Assembly (NCBI RefSeq): GCF_910596095.1
Contig: NC_056550.1
Location: forward strand, 23,804,001-23,868,000
Direction: 5' to 3'
DNA from: Thunnus maccoyii
Lineage: Eukaryota; Chordata; Actinopteri; Scombriformes; Scombridae
Length of the DNA stretch: 64,000 nt
The notes beneath the pieces are model-generated. The model searched no databases. It was not told the origin of the DNA and saw nothing but the letters and a program-made list of their open reading frames with translations. A program made the translations under genes and the position numbers. The stretch's first letter is position 1; each line of letters opens with the position of its first letter. Shown here piece by piece: positions 32,301-44,247 of this stretch.

Positions 32301-35300
32301 CTGTGGATTACGTAAGTCACACGTAAACGGGATGTAGGTGTGTTATGCTTTCCATGGAAGTCCACACACCTTTAATCTCTGTCATGTGTCATCATTATTT
32401 CCTGCCAGCGAAAAACGCCACTAAAAAAAAACTCATCAAAAGTCAAACTGTCTTAGCGAGAAGCCACAAGCAATTCACATAAAAGTAAATCATAATGTAC
32501 AACAGTACCCTTTTCCCTTCAAAAGAATCGGGAATGCGCTCAACCACAAATTACGCCTTTATCCCACAGAGGAAAATGCTTTGTTTAAGCTCTCATTGAG
32601 GGACCAGTGAGCCGTAACTGGAGAGCTCGGTCTCCATAACACCCATTGTAGGCCTCACAGTGCAAGCAAATATGAGATGTGTGTGTGTGTGTGTGTGTGT
32701 ATGTGTGTGTGTTTCCACTAATTAGAGGCCAGTGGCAGCATCTGTAATTAAACCGCTCACAGTTTGTAGTTAGTGAGGTTACATATGGGAATGCAGACTT
32801 GAGAAGGAGTGTTTGTTGTATTGCGACAGAATCTCTGACTCAACATTCAAAAGTCCAGTTCTGCAGGACTCCGCCTGCCCTCGTTATCTGCCAAGGTAAT
32901 GTCAAGGTAAAGCAGAGTGCGAGACCTTGATATATGATGACGATGCTAAAAGTTGTTGCCACGATGAAAAACGTTCATGGAAGCACACATAGACTTTGCC
33001 TGGCGTGAGGAAGAGTTGGGCATATCTACCATAAATACTGTGAGATGGTTGAAACATTGCAAACCCAATGTCGGTGGTGGAAAGTACATTTACTCATTTA
33101 AGTACTGCACTTAAGGACAGTTTTGAGGTACTTGAGTATTTTCTGCTACTTTATACTTCCGCTCCACTGCATTTCAGAGGGAAATATTGTACTTTCTACT
33201 CCACTACATTTATCTGACAGCTTAAGTTACTTTTCAGGTGAAGATTTGACACAATGGATAATATAACAAGCTTTTAAAATACAACACATTGTTTAAGATG
33301 AAACCAGTGGTTTCCAACCCTTTTTTGGCTTTTGACGTCTTATAAAAAGCAGTGTGTAATCAGGGTCACATTTCAGATGTTTATGAGTTGTTAACAGCTC
33401 CACCAAATAGTGATTTTTTCCCTCTAAATTTCTCAAATGCTTTCATTTCAGTAGACGTTCAAATGATCCAATATTTCACCAGAAATCAAAGATTAGAGAA
33501 AAAGTCCAAAAACTGAAAACAGATTTGTGTATCAGAAGTTTGTTTTTTCTTCTTTCCTCTCACGTTAATCATCTCATGACCCCTCAGATTTATCTGCTGA
33601 CCCTTTGGAGGGGCCCGACCTCCAGCAGCTACAACAGTAACATGCTGCTCTAACACTGATGCTTCACTATTAATAATCTAATGATGTCATATATAATAAT
33701 ATATCAGTCAGAGGGACCAAACCACTACTTTTACTGCAATACTTTAACTACATCAAGCTGATAATACTTATGTACTTTTACTTAAGTAAATTTTTCATGC
33801 AGGACTTTTACTTGTAATAGATTATTTTTACAAGGCTTTGACTTAAGTAAAGGATCTGAATACTTCTTCCACCGCTGCCCAATGCACAATAAACAGTATT
33901 TGTATATGTTATCATTCTGGACTCGCTCTGGACTTCGTCCTCTCATTTATCTTTTTCCTTTTATACAGTTGTTATTTTACTTAAATTGGGGCTCAAAGAC
34001 ATCAAATTTTATTTCAGTGTTGACACCTGCTGTGTTGCTGTGACAGTAAGGCTCTTGAAATGTATCATCCCACAGACATTTTGCAATATAATTTCTACCA
34101 AGGGAGCTGTATGACATTTGATTTACAAGATGTTTGCATAAATGTGTTTAGTACTTGAACTTATTTGGTATTTAACTAAATAAACCAAAAACACATGTGC
34201 ATGTCTGGGTGTTTTATCTCTAAAATGTTGCTCTGTAACATTCCCAGAAGAGATGCTGCACCACAAATAGTCGTAAAGATGATCTCAGACTTGACACAGA
34301 TAATTGGCAGTGTTATTGTCAGATAAAGTCAAATGGAGGTTTTGAACTTAGTTTCTCACATTCTTGGATTCCTTTGTAGAGTTCTTAGGAATATAACCCT
34401 TATCTGAGTACTGCATGGTTTTGACTTTGTGTTTTCCTGCCTCTTTCTCAGAGTTGAAAAAGGTGGTGGTCATCCAGGGAGACATCACAGACTACAGCAG
34501 CGTGTCGGAGGCCTGTAGCGGGGCAGATGTCGTCATCCATACAGCCAGCTTGGTGGACGTTTGGCACAAAGTGCCGGAGGCCCTCATCTACTCTGTCAAC
34601 GTCACAGGTGAGGCATGAAGGAAGCTGTGATCGCTCCCTCGATGATAAAAGGGAAAAGGGATGAGGAAGAAACAAGCGAAGTGTGATTCCGCTGGAAAAC
34701 CGCCCAAAACTGGGGGGAAACCAACCAACACCTCATGCTCTGATGATTTTCAAGAGCAAGTCTACACACATGATCTCAAAAATGGTGGCCACGATGAAGT
34801 TAGACTGACAAATGCATGTTTTTTTGGGTTTTTTTGCTGAAAAATTGATTTCTGGTGTTTCGTCTTGATACTCAAACCTGGATCAAGGGCCAGTTTTCAT
34901 CACATATTTCATTATTTGGAAGCATTTTTATGAATTAATGGTTCATTTGAAGGTCTAATGTATCGCAGTTTCTCCTTCGATTTGAAAATATCTGGTCCTG
35001 CTTTTAACCGCCTAATCGTATTCGTGTGGGTTTGTCACATGATTGTATAATTGCCGTTTCAGAGGCTTTCTCCCACCCTGACAAGAATCCAGCTTTCACG
35101 GATGCACCACATGTTTCCATTTTGATTTGAACAAAATCAAGTACAAGCTAATTTCATGTAATTCAGAGGCAGTTCCCCCACAAAATGTCAGGATTGCCTT
35201 TATCTATGAGGTCAGACTTTCGTTATCAACCCATTACACAGTCCCTCCCTTTTCGAGGAATATAATTACGCTGCTGTTAACTGTAACTGTAATTGTGGCT

Positions 35301-38300
35301 AAATATAGTCAACCTTATTAAAGGTTATGTCATGTTGAAACCTGTGAGATGCTGTCAGACTGAAGTGGCACTTTTACGTAGGTGACTGAGTCGAGAGTAT
35401 TTGTTGGTGTGTTTGTGTGGTTGTCACAGTCAGTTTGTGTTATTTGGTACAAGCTGGTGTTTACTACCATCAAAATCATCAAAATCCGGCTAATAGAGAA
35501 GTCAACCACTGGCCTATTTTAGCAGTATCACATGACCTAGAGCCCTAAAATAACAACAACAACAACACAAAGTACAGCCTCAAAAAGGAACAGAGTTAAA
35601 TTAACAGATGAAAATTATAAGGTTCACAAATGTAGTGTTTATACAAGGTTGCTGTTGATGCCTCCACGTGCTGTTGAGCATACTGGATTGTGGGGCTGCG
35701 ACTAACGGTTATTTATCTATTAATCTGAGCTGTTTGGTCCATAAAATGCCAGAAAACGGAGGAGTAACAGTAACAGGAGAAAATAGGGCATAATGGGGGA
35801 GTATTTTTAGCTGATTCATTACCAGCAGAGGGTCAGTTTCAGTGTCACTGCCTCAAAATAAACTGTCAGTATGCATTTGTGGTGATATAGGAACAGTGCT
35901 GCAGACAGAATGGCTCACATAGATGTGTTTTTAATAGCGTTTGGATAACACTTGTGCTCTTTTGACACAGAGGAATAAGATGTATCAGGCTCATGGGATG
36001 TGTTGACAATAAGAAAAACAATATCACCAGACTTAAACTTTAAAACATGTGGCCAGGAAAGACTGACGCTTATTTGTCTGAATTCCTGAAATATCTCTAG
36101 TCATGAGCTGCACAGGACTTTGGAAAAACTGTAATGAGGTTTTATGGGAAACAACATGTCAAGTGCTTTTGATGAAATTAAAAGTGGTGTTTTATTGGTG
36201 CGAGTTTAATCAAATCTAGACCCTGGACTGAGGAACGCTGTTCACATTAATATAATTAGTGACGAAAGCAGTCTACATATTCGGTGTCTGTCTTGAGTTT
36301 AAGTTCATGTGTAATGGTTAGTCTGCAGTGATTCAGCAAACAGACAAAAGACTTTTGTGAGCTGTAAGCTGAGAACAAGCTGTGACCTTTTTCAAATAGT
36401 TTTACCCGAAACAAGGGTAGGTCAGATATCATTAGGGTTGCTCGGATTGAATGAATAGCTTGCTCACATCCGTCTGAACGTAATGCATTGTTTGAATCAC
36501 CAGAAATCCTCTCCGCTGAGTAAAACTCTCATTGTTCACATAGTGAATTACTTTCATGGTTCTTTTTGTTTCTTATGGTCAACTAATCTCAGGTGCAGAA
36601 CCAAACCACCACCCCTGTGCCGTAGACCTCCGTTGTTGTCCAAAAACTATTTAAAACACATGAATGAGTCACCACAATGCACTGGCTGACATGTTCCTTA
36701 ACCCTGAAGAATTTGGGCACGTTACTTCATTTGGAAACGGCTCCAAAGAATAATAACAGCGATTGTGTTTCCAGGCTCAGGAGAGTAGTTCTGTGTAAGG
36801 CAGACACCACTGAGCATGTGCAGGAACGCGGTTCTGTTTAGAGAGCTGTGCTAGCTTGTTTTGCTACATATCACAACCTCTTGACTTTGTACTACATTGT
36901 TAATTTAACAAAGGACTTCAGTACACAGAACTGCTCTCCTGAGACTGAAAATGTGTCTGGAGCCAAAAACTGACATGACCAAACTCGTTGTGGTGAAGGA
37001 ACATGTCACTCAGTGCAGTGCGGTGATTCATTCATGTGTTTTTAATACTTTTTTGAACAACAACAACAGAGGTCTACAGCACAGAGGAATAAGATGTATC
37101 AGGCTTTGGATACGCACACAGTACTTGTTAAGTAGAGCAGTTCCTTGTGTTTTGGCTCTGCATCTGAGATTTGTTGACACTAAGAAAAATATATCATCAG
37201 TCATATCCTTTTTTAAGGTTTGTCCGCCCATGTAAAGCCATTAGAAAGTCAAGGAATGATTCTGACCTCTGTTTCACTTAAGAGAAGAGGGTGGTTCAGT
37301 ATAGCTTCCTCCAGCTGAGAAATGTGAGAATCAGATATGGTTTTCCCCCTCGTGCTGCTTATTTTCCCCTTGATAAAGATTTTCCTTATCACTTCATGTT
37401 TCTGATTACCATTGACTCCCTCTTCTTCAGTATCGGAGACACAAACTAACAGTCTAAAAGTTGCATGAACTGCATATCATACTGCACAAAGGAAATGATT
37501 TCCAGATAGTTAAAATTTATTTTAATGATTATTATGTCCTGTTTTTTCTGGCCCTCAGTTCAAGTATGTACCAGAAACCATACCAGTGTTATGCCTCACA
37601 TCCACAAACACAACACTCAAGAAGACAAAAGACGGCTGACTTATTCAATCATAAGAGCCTTCAGGGCACTGAAGTGTACTTGAAAGACTGGTTTTATCTT
37701 GCCAAACTCTATTTTTAAAAGCACTTCCATGAGGCCTTTTATGGTTACAATCCTTTATCAGTTAATTGTATTTAATGGTTTTTCTGTAAAGCCCCTGTGA
37801 GAACATATCTTTTTTGACTACTACTATATACTTTGATTTTATTTATTCACTATTAGTCGCAGTCTATTACTTTCGGATCTTGGGAATAGATTCTGGTTTT
37901 CTTTTGGCAGCTCTCAAAACAAATCTAGGTTATTCAAATGTTCAGTTTTATTGATTTATCTTCCTATTAACTCAAAAGTTATAAGTTATATATATACAGT
38001 TTAAATCAGACAAAACATACAATAATGCATTCTCTAGTAGTATTACGCTGCATTATGCGCAATAATCGTATCGTTCTGCATTTTTATTATCAGGTGTTTT
38101 TATGCAGGTTTTCTGTGCAGACGTGGATGTCCGTTTTGACACGGCTACTGCACGGATGAGATACCCCAGACATTGCTGATCCCAGATAACATGTTAAAGA
38201 TTAAATTACTTCTCGGAACAGATTCCAGCACGCTCATTTTAATCCTCTGCCAAACTTGACCAGACGTAATGATGTATCCTGTGAACTCTGTTTCCCTAAC

Positions 38301-41282
38301 TTCCCCTCTCTCTTTGACCAAATTACTTAAACTTCTGCCTACCTAACGAGGCCTTTTGTAAAAGTATGACATACAATTATTAGGAGTCATCTGTCTCTAC
38401 TGAATGACCACATTTCTTTCCACCACGTGCCGCTTCTTCAGTAATAGAGACCAGATTTATGGGCGCAAAGCAAAACTTACTTTCTTCCTTGTATCTGCTA
38501 AACAGGGGCACACATGGATCGCATTCCTTTTAAATTAATTTCCTGTTGTTCTTCCTCCTGCGCTTACAATTTCAAGACCTTTTTCGTGGTATGATATTTC
38601 CGAGTGGCTCAGGAGTGTCGTCCGCCAATCGGGAAGGTCGGAAGGTTCAATTCCTGGCTCCTACAGTCTGAGTATCGAAGTGTCCTCGGGCAAGATACTG
38701 AACCCCAAATTGCTCCAATGTGTGTGAATGTTTGTGAATGGTTAGTTCCCTCGAATGGGCAGGTTTACCCATTAAGCATATGAATGTGTTTAGTCTTTTG
38801 TGTTTAGTTTTATTCATTTAGTTTCAGAAGTGCATTTAAAACTTTGGCTCTGTGAAACCTAAAGAGGTCTTGATGCAATCCGACTATATCAAAGATCCCA
38901 GCTGCCTTCATAACTTCAATGATTCTGTTTTCTATCTTGTCAGGAACAGAGAATGTGATCAACGCCTGTGTGGAGAACAGCATCCAGCATCTGATCTACA
39001 CCAGCAGTATGGAAGTGATCGGACCCAACATCAAGGGAGACCATTTTATCAGGTGAAGCTCGAAAAAACATGCTCGTTTCTGAACCCTTTTTTTTAAATT
39101 ATTTTTTTTAAATTCAGCACACCAAGTGACCCCATGTGCAATCCAAGTGTTTTCCTCCCTGATTCCACATGGATGCACTTTCAAATTTTAAATATCCACT
39201 AGCTCTTTCATTTGTATTTCTCTGGTCTCCATCTTGTATCCGTTCTTTTTTTTTTTCATCTCTGGAATTCACCATCACGAAAAAAAACACAAGGTCTGTA
39301 CAAAACAGATATTATCACTTGTATGTAAAAGTACATAACACACAGTGCACGAGTCGTTCAGAGGAACTTTTTATCTTTCCCGTGTCGTCATATTTTCTCT
39401 CTGAATAACATACCAGACAGACTCATGCAAAACATTACAGACAGGTTATGTAATGTTGCTCCTGCCGTACATGTATCACCATGTCTGGAAACCTCAGACA
39501 TAACCACCACTTACCAGTTGTAATTATGTAAAAACAGTCCTGCTTCTCAGTTTCATTGACTAAAAGACAAGTTGATTATGACTAATCCTCCTTGTGTAAC
39601 ACTTGCAACTAGTTTCCCCTACAAGGACCTGTGGCACCAGCCCATAGTTGTTGACATTTAGAAAAATGGTGTTTCTAGATATTGACTGTCTCTGGGGACG
39701 TCTGCGGTAGTTGAGCAGGGAGTGACTCCTGTTCTTTCTGGAATAATAGAAGAATGTTTCGAGGAAAAGATCTCACAAGGGGAAAAAAAACAAAAGCAAA
39801 ACAGAAACATTCATGCAACAGTAGAAACTGAGATGACAAACAAAGTTCACGCCTGCCGAGGTGAGTCACGACCACATGGTTATGGCTCAGTTACGTTGTC
39901 GCCAAGCCCTTTGTTTATTTACGCCAGTAATAGGGAGCGATGTGACATAAGCGCTCTTCATGCGTCAGTTAGAGGAACCAGCTCTTGTATTCTGATCGAC
40001 AGCCAGTTTTTTCTCAATGTTTTAACTTTGCGGTGGCAACTAACTGATTATTTTCATTATCGGTTAATCTGTTGATAGTTTGTTTGTTTGGTCCATAAAA
40101 CAACAGAAAATGGTGAAAAATGTCATTCACTGTTTCCCAAAAAGTTTTCCAAAGCCCATAATGATGTCATCAAATGTCAAGGATGTTTAGTCTACTATCA
40201 CAGTCAAGACTGAATAAAACAGTGATTCACATTGGAGAAGCTGAAATAAGAGAAATTTGGACATTTATTTCTTAAAAAAAAAAAAAAAAAGCTCAAATCA
40301 ACCAACTGATTAATCACCGCAGCTCTAGTTTTAGTTAATTTTCTATAACTTTATGTTTACATGAACTAAATTTAAAAAGCATGCTGCAAACTTTTAGATG
40401 TTTGCCTCAGCCAGGAGAGGTTATGTTATGTAGTTTTTACTAGTTAGCAGTATATTTCAAAAACTTGGTAACTGATTTAAATAATAAATAAATGTGCAGA
40501 TCCAGTAGTCTTCTAAAGCGTATCTTAGCATTGCAAGATAGCCTTTATTTAGTGCACTATTCTCTCATAATCTAGCACATCATATAATTGTTGTTCACTA
40601 TATCTATATGGTGCACATCTGGATACAAATACGGTCTAAAAAAAATGTTTATTTTTTATATTACAGTTATCCTTTTGGTCTTTTTCATGTCCTTGGTGGA
40701 TTACGTGCTCTGTGGGGGCTTTCCACTTCAATGCAGCCATTGACAGCCATTGTTTTCCAGATATTTTACCATAGTATGAAAATGGGTAATCCATCACAGT
40801 GAACATTTATTTGTTGCACATAGCTACATTAATACTGTGTGGTAATGCTTTGTGCAGATAGTCTGTTCTGTGTTATCTACCATGCAACAATCATGGTCTT
40901 TTAAAGCAAGTTGGACGTCTCTGAAAGTTTATTTTTCACACTGTACGGAAAACAAAGGCTGTTCATAAAGATGTTAAAACAAAAGATAGTGTTTGAAAGA
41001 TGGGGAGCAGTACAGTAAATGGGTTAATACAAAAAACAGCTGTGTAATCCTTTAGACAGGAGAGAGTGTGAGTTGAATGCCAAAAGGCAAGCAGGAGATT
41101 TTAAAAACAAAAAACCAAAAAAAAAAAATCTTTGTTGAGCCAGCGACTATCCGCCATGACCAACAACATAATTCCAGATGGTGCGTGTGTGTGCTTGTTT
41201 GCCAGTTTCTGAGTTTGTGTGTATTTGCATTTCTATTCACACATTTTATAGCTACAGCTGCACCTCAAAAGAATATTTGGCA

Positions 41283-41328
<46 letters not shown>

Positions 41329-44247
41329 TAACATCAGTACAGGATCAGCTCACACTCTCTTTCGCTGCTGCTCTAGTTGGAATTTGAAATAGCAACCAAC
41401 GGAGAGATGAAAGCTGCAGAAAATATGCAGAGACACCACCTTGAAATGTGATTTTTTTTTTTTTTAAACCGTGTCCAGCTCTCTCCCTCGCTGTCTGTGC
41501 AAGTTGCCTCTCTGAGCTGCAGTTGTCCTCACAAAAACATTCCTTTCATACATGCACGGTGAGGTTAAGTAAATAGTACTTTATCCACAGTGCTGCTCTC
41601 TGACTGTTTGACTCTCTCTGTACAGGGGTAACGAAGATACACCTTACAACGTGTGCCACGCCATGGCTTATCCCAAGAGCAAGGCGAAGGCAGAGAAAAT
41701 TGTGCTGGAAGCTAATGGAACCAAGGTACGAGAGGTTTTACGCTTTATATAAGCTCACATTGTCATACTTTTATATTTACAGTTTTGAGAGCAGTAATAT
41801 TCTTGTAACCAAAACTAAACTGTTGCAGATGTTTAAAAGCACATTTTAACTGTGGAGTTAAAGAAATAGAGAAAAGAAAGAAGTTGTAATAAGAACCATT
41901 GATCGATATCACACTCATCAATGCTGTCAGAGGACTGTCAGATTGTGCTTGTTGTATTAGCTTGTTGGCAATTGGGGTAACACAATCTGAAAAATGCAAA
42001 TGTTTGATTTATATTTCTAGGTCAGATTCTGGGAATTTATTGTGAAACATCACCACAAAATACCAAATAATCCCTCCGGAGCTTCACTGCGGTGCCGCTC
42101 TGGCTTTCCAAACTCTACAGAGATCTTTCAGCTGTTTTGTGTGAGATGTTTTTTATTTTGTTGACCTCCTTCTCGATTCTTAACACCCATCTCCTGGTTC
42201 TGTCTCCTGCTCAGGTGAAGGATGGAAAGCGTCTGTACACGTGCTCTCTAAGGCCGACGGGGATCTACGGCGAGGGGCACGAGCTCATTAGGGATTTCTA
42301 CAAGAACGGTGCAGAAAGGAGAGGCTTGATTATCGGGGGCGTCCCGGACAGCACTGAACATGGACGAGTCTATGCTGGTGAGTTTAAGGTTACTGGGTTT
42401 ATGTGTCATGACAACAAATTTAAACATAGTGCCTTAAAGTAGCACATGATTCTGAGCCAACTTCTGTTTTATTTTTAAACCCTGAAAGCAAAGGTTGCGA
42501 AGGAGAACCTAATGAAAGGTTCACACGATGACTTGTGTTCACACGAGAGCGAAAAGCAGAAGCACAGTTTTCATGCAAATAAACACTTCCTCTGTATTTC
42601 AGAGGAAGTTTTTGTTTGCATTTCATAAATTTTGCAGTGCTGGGAATCCGGACTGTAATCAAAGAAACCTCTGACGCTCTCTTGAGCTCGTGTCAAATGA
42701 AAAAGGCGTTGAAATTTGCGAGCTCTCAAGTATTCGTCGCAACATTTCTTCGCTCTTCGTTCATCTTCGTCAGGCAAAGATTCATGTGAACGAGAAACGA
42801 TTTATATACACAAACAAACGATGACAGCTCCACATATTTGTTTTTGCCTGAGCTTGCAAATTTCAGTGTGGAGACATCATCTCCCTTTTCTTTGTTGCCG
42901 TTTGTTGGCTTGCACCTGTATCCAATTAAGGGTTGGATGCATACGCTATCTATAAAACAATCTTGACACTCTGATTTCTTGGTTGCGATAACAATACCCG
43001 TTAATTATACGTGAAAGATACGAGCCATGTGCCAGGTTTGCTGCCTCAACACGCTGTTGAGTTTTTGTCATTCTGTCACGTTATTGGCTGTTGCTCGTGA
43101 CCTTATTAGTAATTACCAATGTTGCAATTGAGTGTCAGTGGTGGCTATTTGGAGCAACTCTAATAATAAAAAATAAAAAAAACCCTAAAAAGCCCCTACA
43201 AGTCAGCTCCTTAAAAAAGATCTGCAGCTGATAAGTCTTTACTTTTAGTGCAGTAGATGCTGTAGAGTCAAGGATGATGATGTCAGAGTAATGCGGTCAA
43301 AGGTAGGAAACAGCTGTGTAAATTTACTCAACGGTTGAACTTTATCACAATTTGTAAAAGTGTGCTGGCACTTGACTCATTCACTCCACGGCCACCATTA
43401 GATTTGTCTGACAGAACTTGTTCGTTTTGGAGAACTTGGTGTTATTTTATTTGGACTTTCCAGCAGCTCTCAGTGTACTTTTATCTAATCTTTCATCTTA
43501 TTTCTCTTCTCTCTCTCCTTTTTAAAAAAAAATTGTAAATACATATTTCATAATCTAATTGTCTTCTGTGTTGCCACCCACTGTGTTGCTGTGTATGTGA
43601 CAATAAACACTCTTGAATCTTGAATTTGATGTCAAACAAATGTACAAGAAGATTAACACACAATTACACGATTATTATTTACTCGGATGCATTTTACTGC
43701 TGACACTTTTGAAGTCATGGATGTTTATTTCCTGCAAGTATTTTCCCACTGTCTTATTTCTACCGCAGTTAAGGGTTTGGGTGCTTTTTCCATAATTCAC
43801 TCTTAATACTCACTGACTTTGTTTGTGTCGCTAGGCAACGTGGCATGGATGCACGTACTTGCAGCCCGTGCCCTGAGGGAACGCCCGCAAACAGTCGGAG
43901 GCGAGGCTTTCTTCTGCTACGATGATTCACCCTACAAGAGTTACGAGGATTTCAACATGCTGTTCCTCTCCACTTTTAACTTCAGAAGGGTGCGCATGCC
44001 CTTCACGGTGCTCTGGTTCCTCGCCATGGTTAACGACATACTCCGTTGGATACTAAGCCCCATTTACAACTACACGCCTTTGCTGAACAGTTACACCTTG
44101 GCCGTGGCCAGCACTTCGTTCACGGTGCGCACGGAGAAAGCCCTGCGCCACTTCCAGTACCGTCCCCTGTACGACTGGGACCAGTGCCGAGAGCGCACGC
44201 AGAAATGGGTCGACACGTTTCCTCTGGAGAACTCCAAAGACTCCTAA
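29361..44247 (+). CDS. hsd3b7: 3-beta-hydroxysteroid dehydrogenase type 7 (6 coding exons)
   Basis: An NAD-dependent membrane enzyme of the endoplasmic reticulum. It oxidises and isomerises 7-alpha-hydroxylated C27 sterols to 3-oxo-delta4 products early in bile-acid synthesis (family knowledge). Exons: 29361-29520, 34452-34607, 38944-39052, 41626-41725, 42215-42377 and 43835-44247, total 1,101 nt, 366 residues (human 369), all with GT-AG introns and matching phases. Visible features are the Rossmann motif TGGCGFLG (about 13-20), YTSSMEV (124-130), the catalytic YPKSK of the Y-x-x-x-K type (157-161), [35 protein letters not shown] and a hydrophobic stretch [16 protein letters not shown] near the C-terminus. 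[12 protein letters not shown] and FCYD.SPY.SYEDFNM match HSD3B7 rather than the steroidogenic HSD3B1/2 type. Three of the introns (29521-34451, 34608-38943, 39053-41625) are large and repeat-laden. Confidence 0.95.
29835..30570 (-). repeat. Probable LINE-derived segment in hsd3b7 intron 1
   Basis: 'ttagccccgaggggcaattc' followed by A-rich and CA-rich sequence resembles the inverted 3' region of teleost non-LTR elements. The GC-rich block 30110-30400 that follows differs in composition from the intron. Its 108-codon open frame has no recognised motif. Borders and family are uncertain. Confidence 0.4.
30940..31340. other. GC-shifted block in hsd3b7 intron 1, unidentified
   Basis: About 400 bp with higher GC than its surroundings, from 'catccccttatctg' to 'ccccggggtgtttac'. 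It could be part of an LTR or an old insertion, but I cannot find paired ends or primer-binding sequence. Confidence 0.3.
31645..32125. mobile_element. Fold-back MITE (TTAAAGG family), partial copy
   Basis: Shares long ordered strings with 49270-49870: 'acagtctttttag', 'ccaaagtccctcttttt', 'cacaaagagggaatttgatg' and 'tgaagcttcatataagcttc'. The left and right halves are partly reverse complements of each other. The outer termini are eroded, although 'gcaaacctgtcatttaag' marks the right end. Confidence 0.6.
32678..32711. repeat. (TG)n microsatellite
   Basis: A run of GT dinucleotides with one interruption (tat), in hsd3b7 intron 1. Confidence 0.9.
33072..33877 (+). mobile_element. hAT-like composite element, copy D
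   Basis: Outer ends CGGTGGTGGAAAGTAC and ACTTCTTCCACCGCTG match the intact copy at 47043-47837. The inner element starts at 33305 but its right end and the adjoining outer bases are deleted: 'ggaggggcccgac' joins directly to 'ctccagcagctac'. Confidence 0.75.
33305..33618 (+). mobile_element. inner hAT-like MITE in copy D, right end deleted
   Basis: The left terminus CAGTGGTTTCCAACCC is intact. The expected terminal inverted repeat on the right (ggttgggaaccactg) is missing through a deletion. Confidence 0.65.
33880..34100 (+). repeat. Possible LINE 3'-end-like fragment
   Basis: 'ctgctgtgttgctgtgacag' followed by 'taaggctcttgaaatg' resembles the segment at 43575-43622. Weakly conserved. Confidence 0.3.
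35695..35800 (+). repeat. Fragment of the 'gctgcaactaa' dispersed element
   Basis: 'ggggctgcgactaacggtta' followed by 'tctattaatctgagctgtttggtccataaaatg' matches the left end of the elements at 40025 and (inverted) 61765-62070. Confidence 0.5.
36570..37200. mobile_element. Fold-back element in hsd3b7 intron 2
   Basis: Two arms are reverse complements with some mismatches: 36590-36705 against 37000-37090 (shared strings include 'tttttaatac', 'cattcatgtg' and the gtagacctc/gaggtctac pair). An inner pair lies at 36773-36798 and 36921-36946 (caggagagtagttctgtgt against acacagaactgctctcctg). A partial related copy, with 'gaggaataagatgtatcagg', lies at 35920-36040. No open frame; this is probably a MITE-type fold-back element. 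Confidence 0.6.
37236..38594 (+). other. hsd3b7 intron 2, no feature recognised
   Basis: AT-rich intron sequence with only short chance frames. I see no paired repeat ends, RNA gene or splice-conserved exon here. Confidence 0.45.
38598..38750 (+). repeat. tRNA-related SINE-like element
   Basis: 'gagtggctcaggag' (A-box-like) and 'ggttcaattcc' (B box, GGTTCAANNCC) are about 40 bases apart. The tail 'cctcgggcaagatactgaac' and 'ccaatgtgtgtgaatg' is typical of a widespread fish tRNA-derived repeat (recalled). It lies upstream of hsd3b7 exon 3. Confidence 0.6.
40025..40330 (+). mobile_element. 'gctgcaactaa' dispersed element, near complete
   Basis: It starts 'gtggcaactaactgatta', passes 'tttggtccataaaac', 'gaaaatggtgaaaaatgtc' and 'cccataatgatgtcatcaaa', and ends 'aactgattaatcaccgcagctc'. 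The ends are imperfect inverted repeats. The inverted copy at 61765-62070 matches well. It has no coding capacity and interrupts hsd3b7 intron 3. Confidence 0.55.
41286..41325. repeat. (CT)n microsatellite
   Basis: About 20 uninterrupted CT units in hsd3b7 intron 3. They create a leucine/serine-repeat open frame that is not a gene. Confidence 0.9.
42573..42621. repeat. Short hairpin in hsd3b7 intron 5
   Basis: Two 21-base arms (42573-42593 and 42601-42621) pair with three mismatches around a 7-base loop. The arms carry 'atgcaaat' and 'cttcctct'. Sequence on both sides (about 42510-42790) contains partly complementary 'tcacacga/cgtgtca' motifs, so it is probably the centre of a larger palindromic MITE. 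Confidence 0.5.
43380..43627 (+). repeat. LINE 3' end
   Basis: 'gttgccacccactgtgttgc' then 'tgtgacaataaacactcttgaatcttgaat' matches the tail (with a short tandem 'cttgaat' end) of common teleost non-LTR retrotransposons (recalled). The upstream part, with 'cagcagctctcagtg', is likely the same insertion. It lies in hsd3b7 intron 5. Confidence 0.5.
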
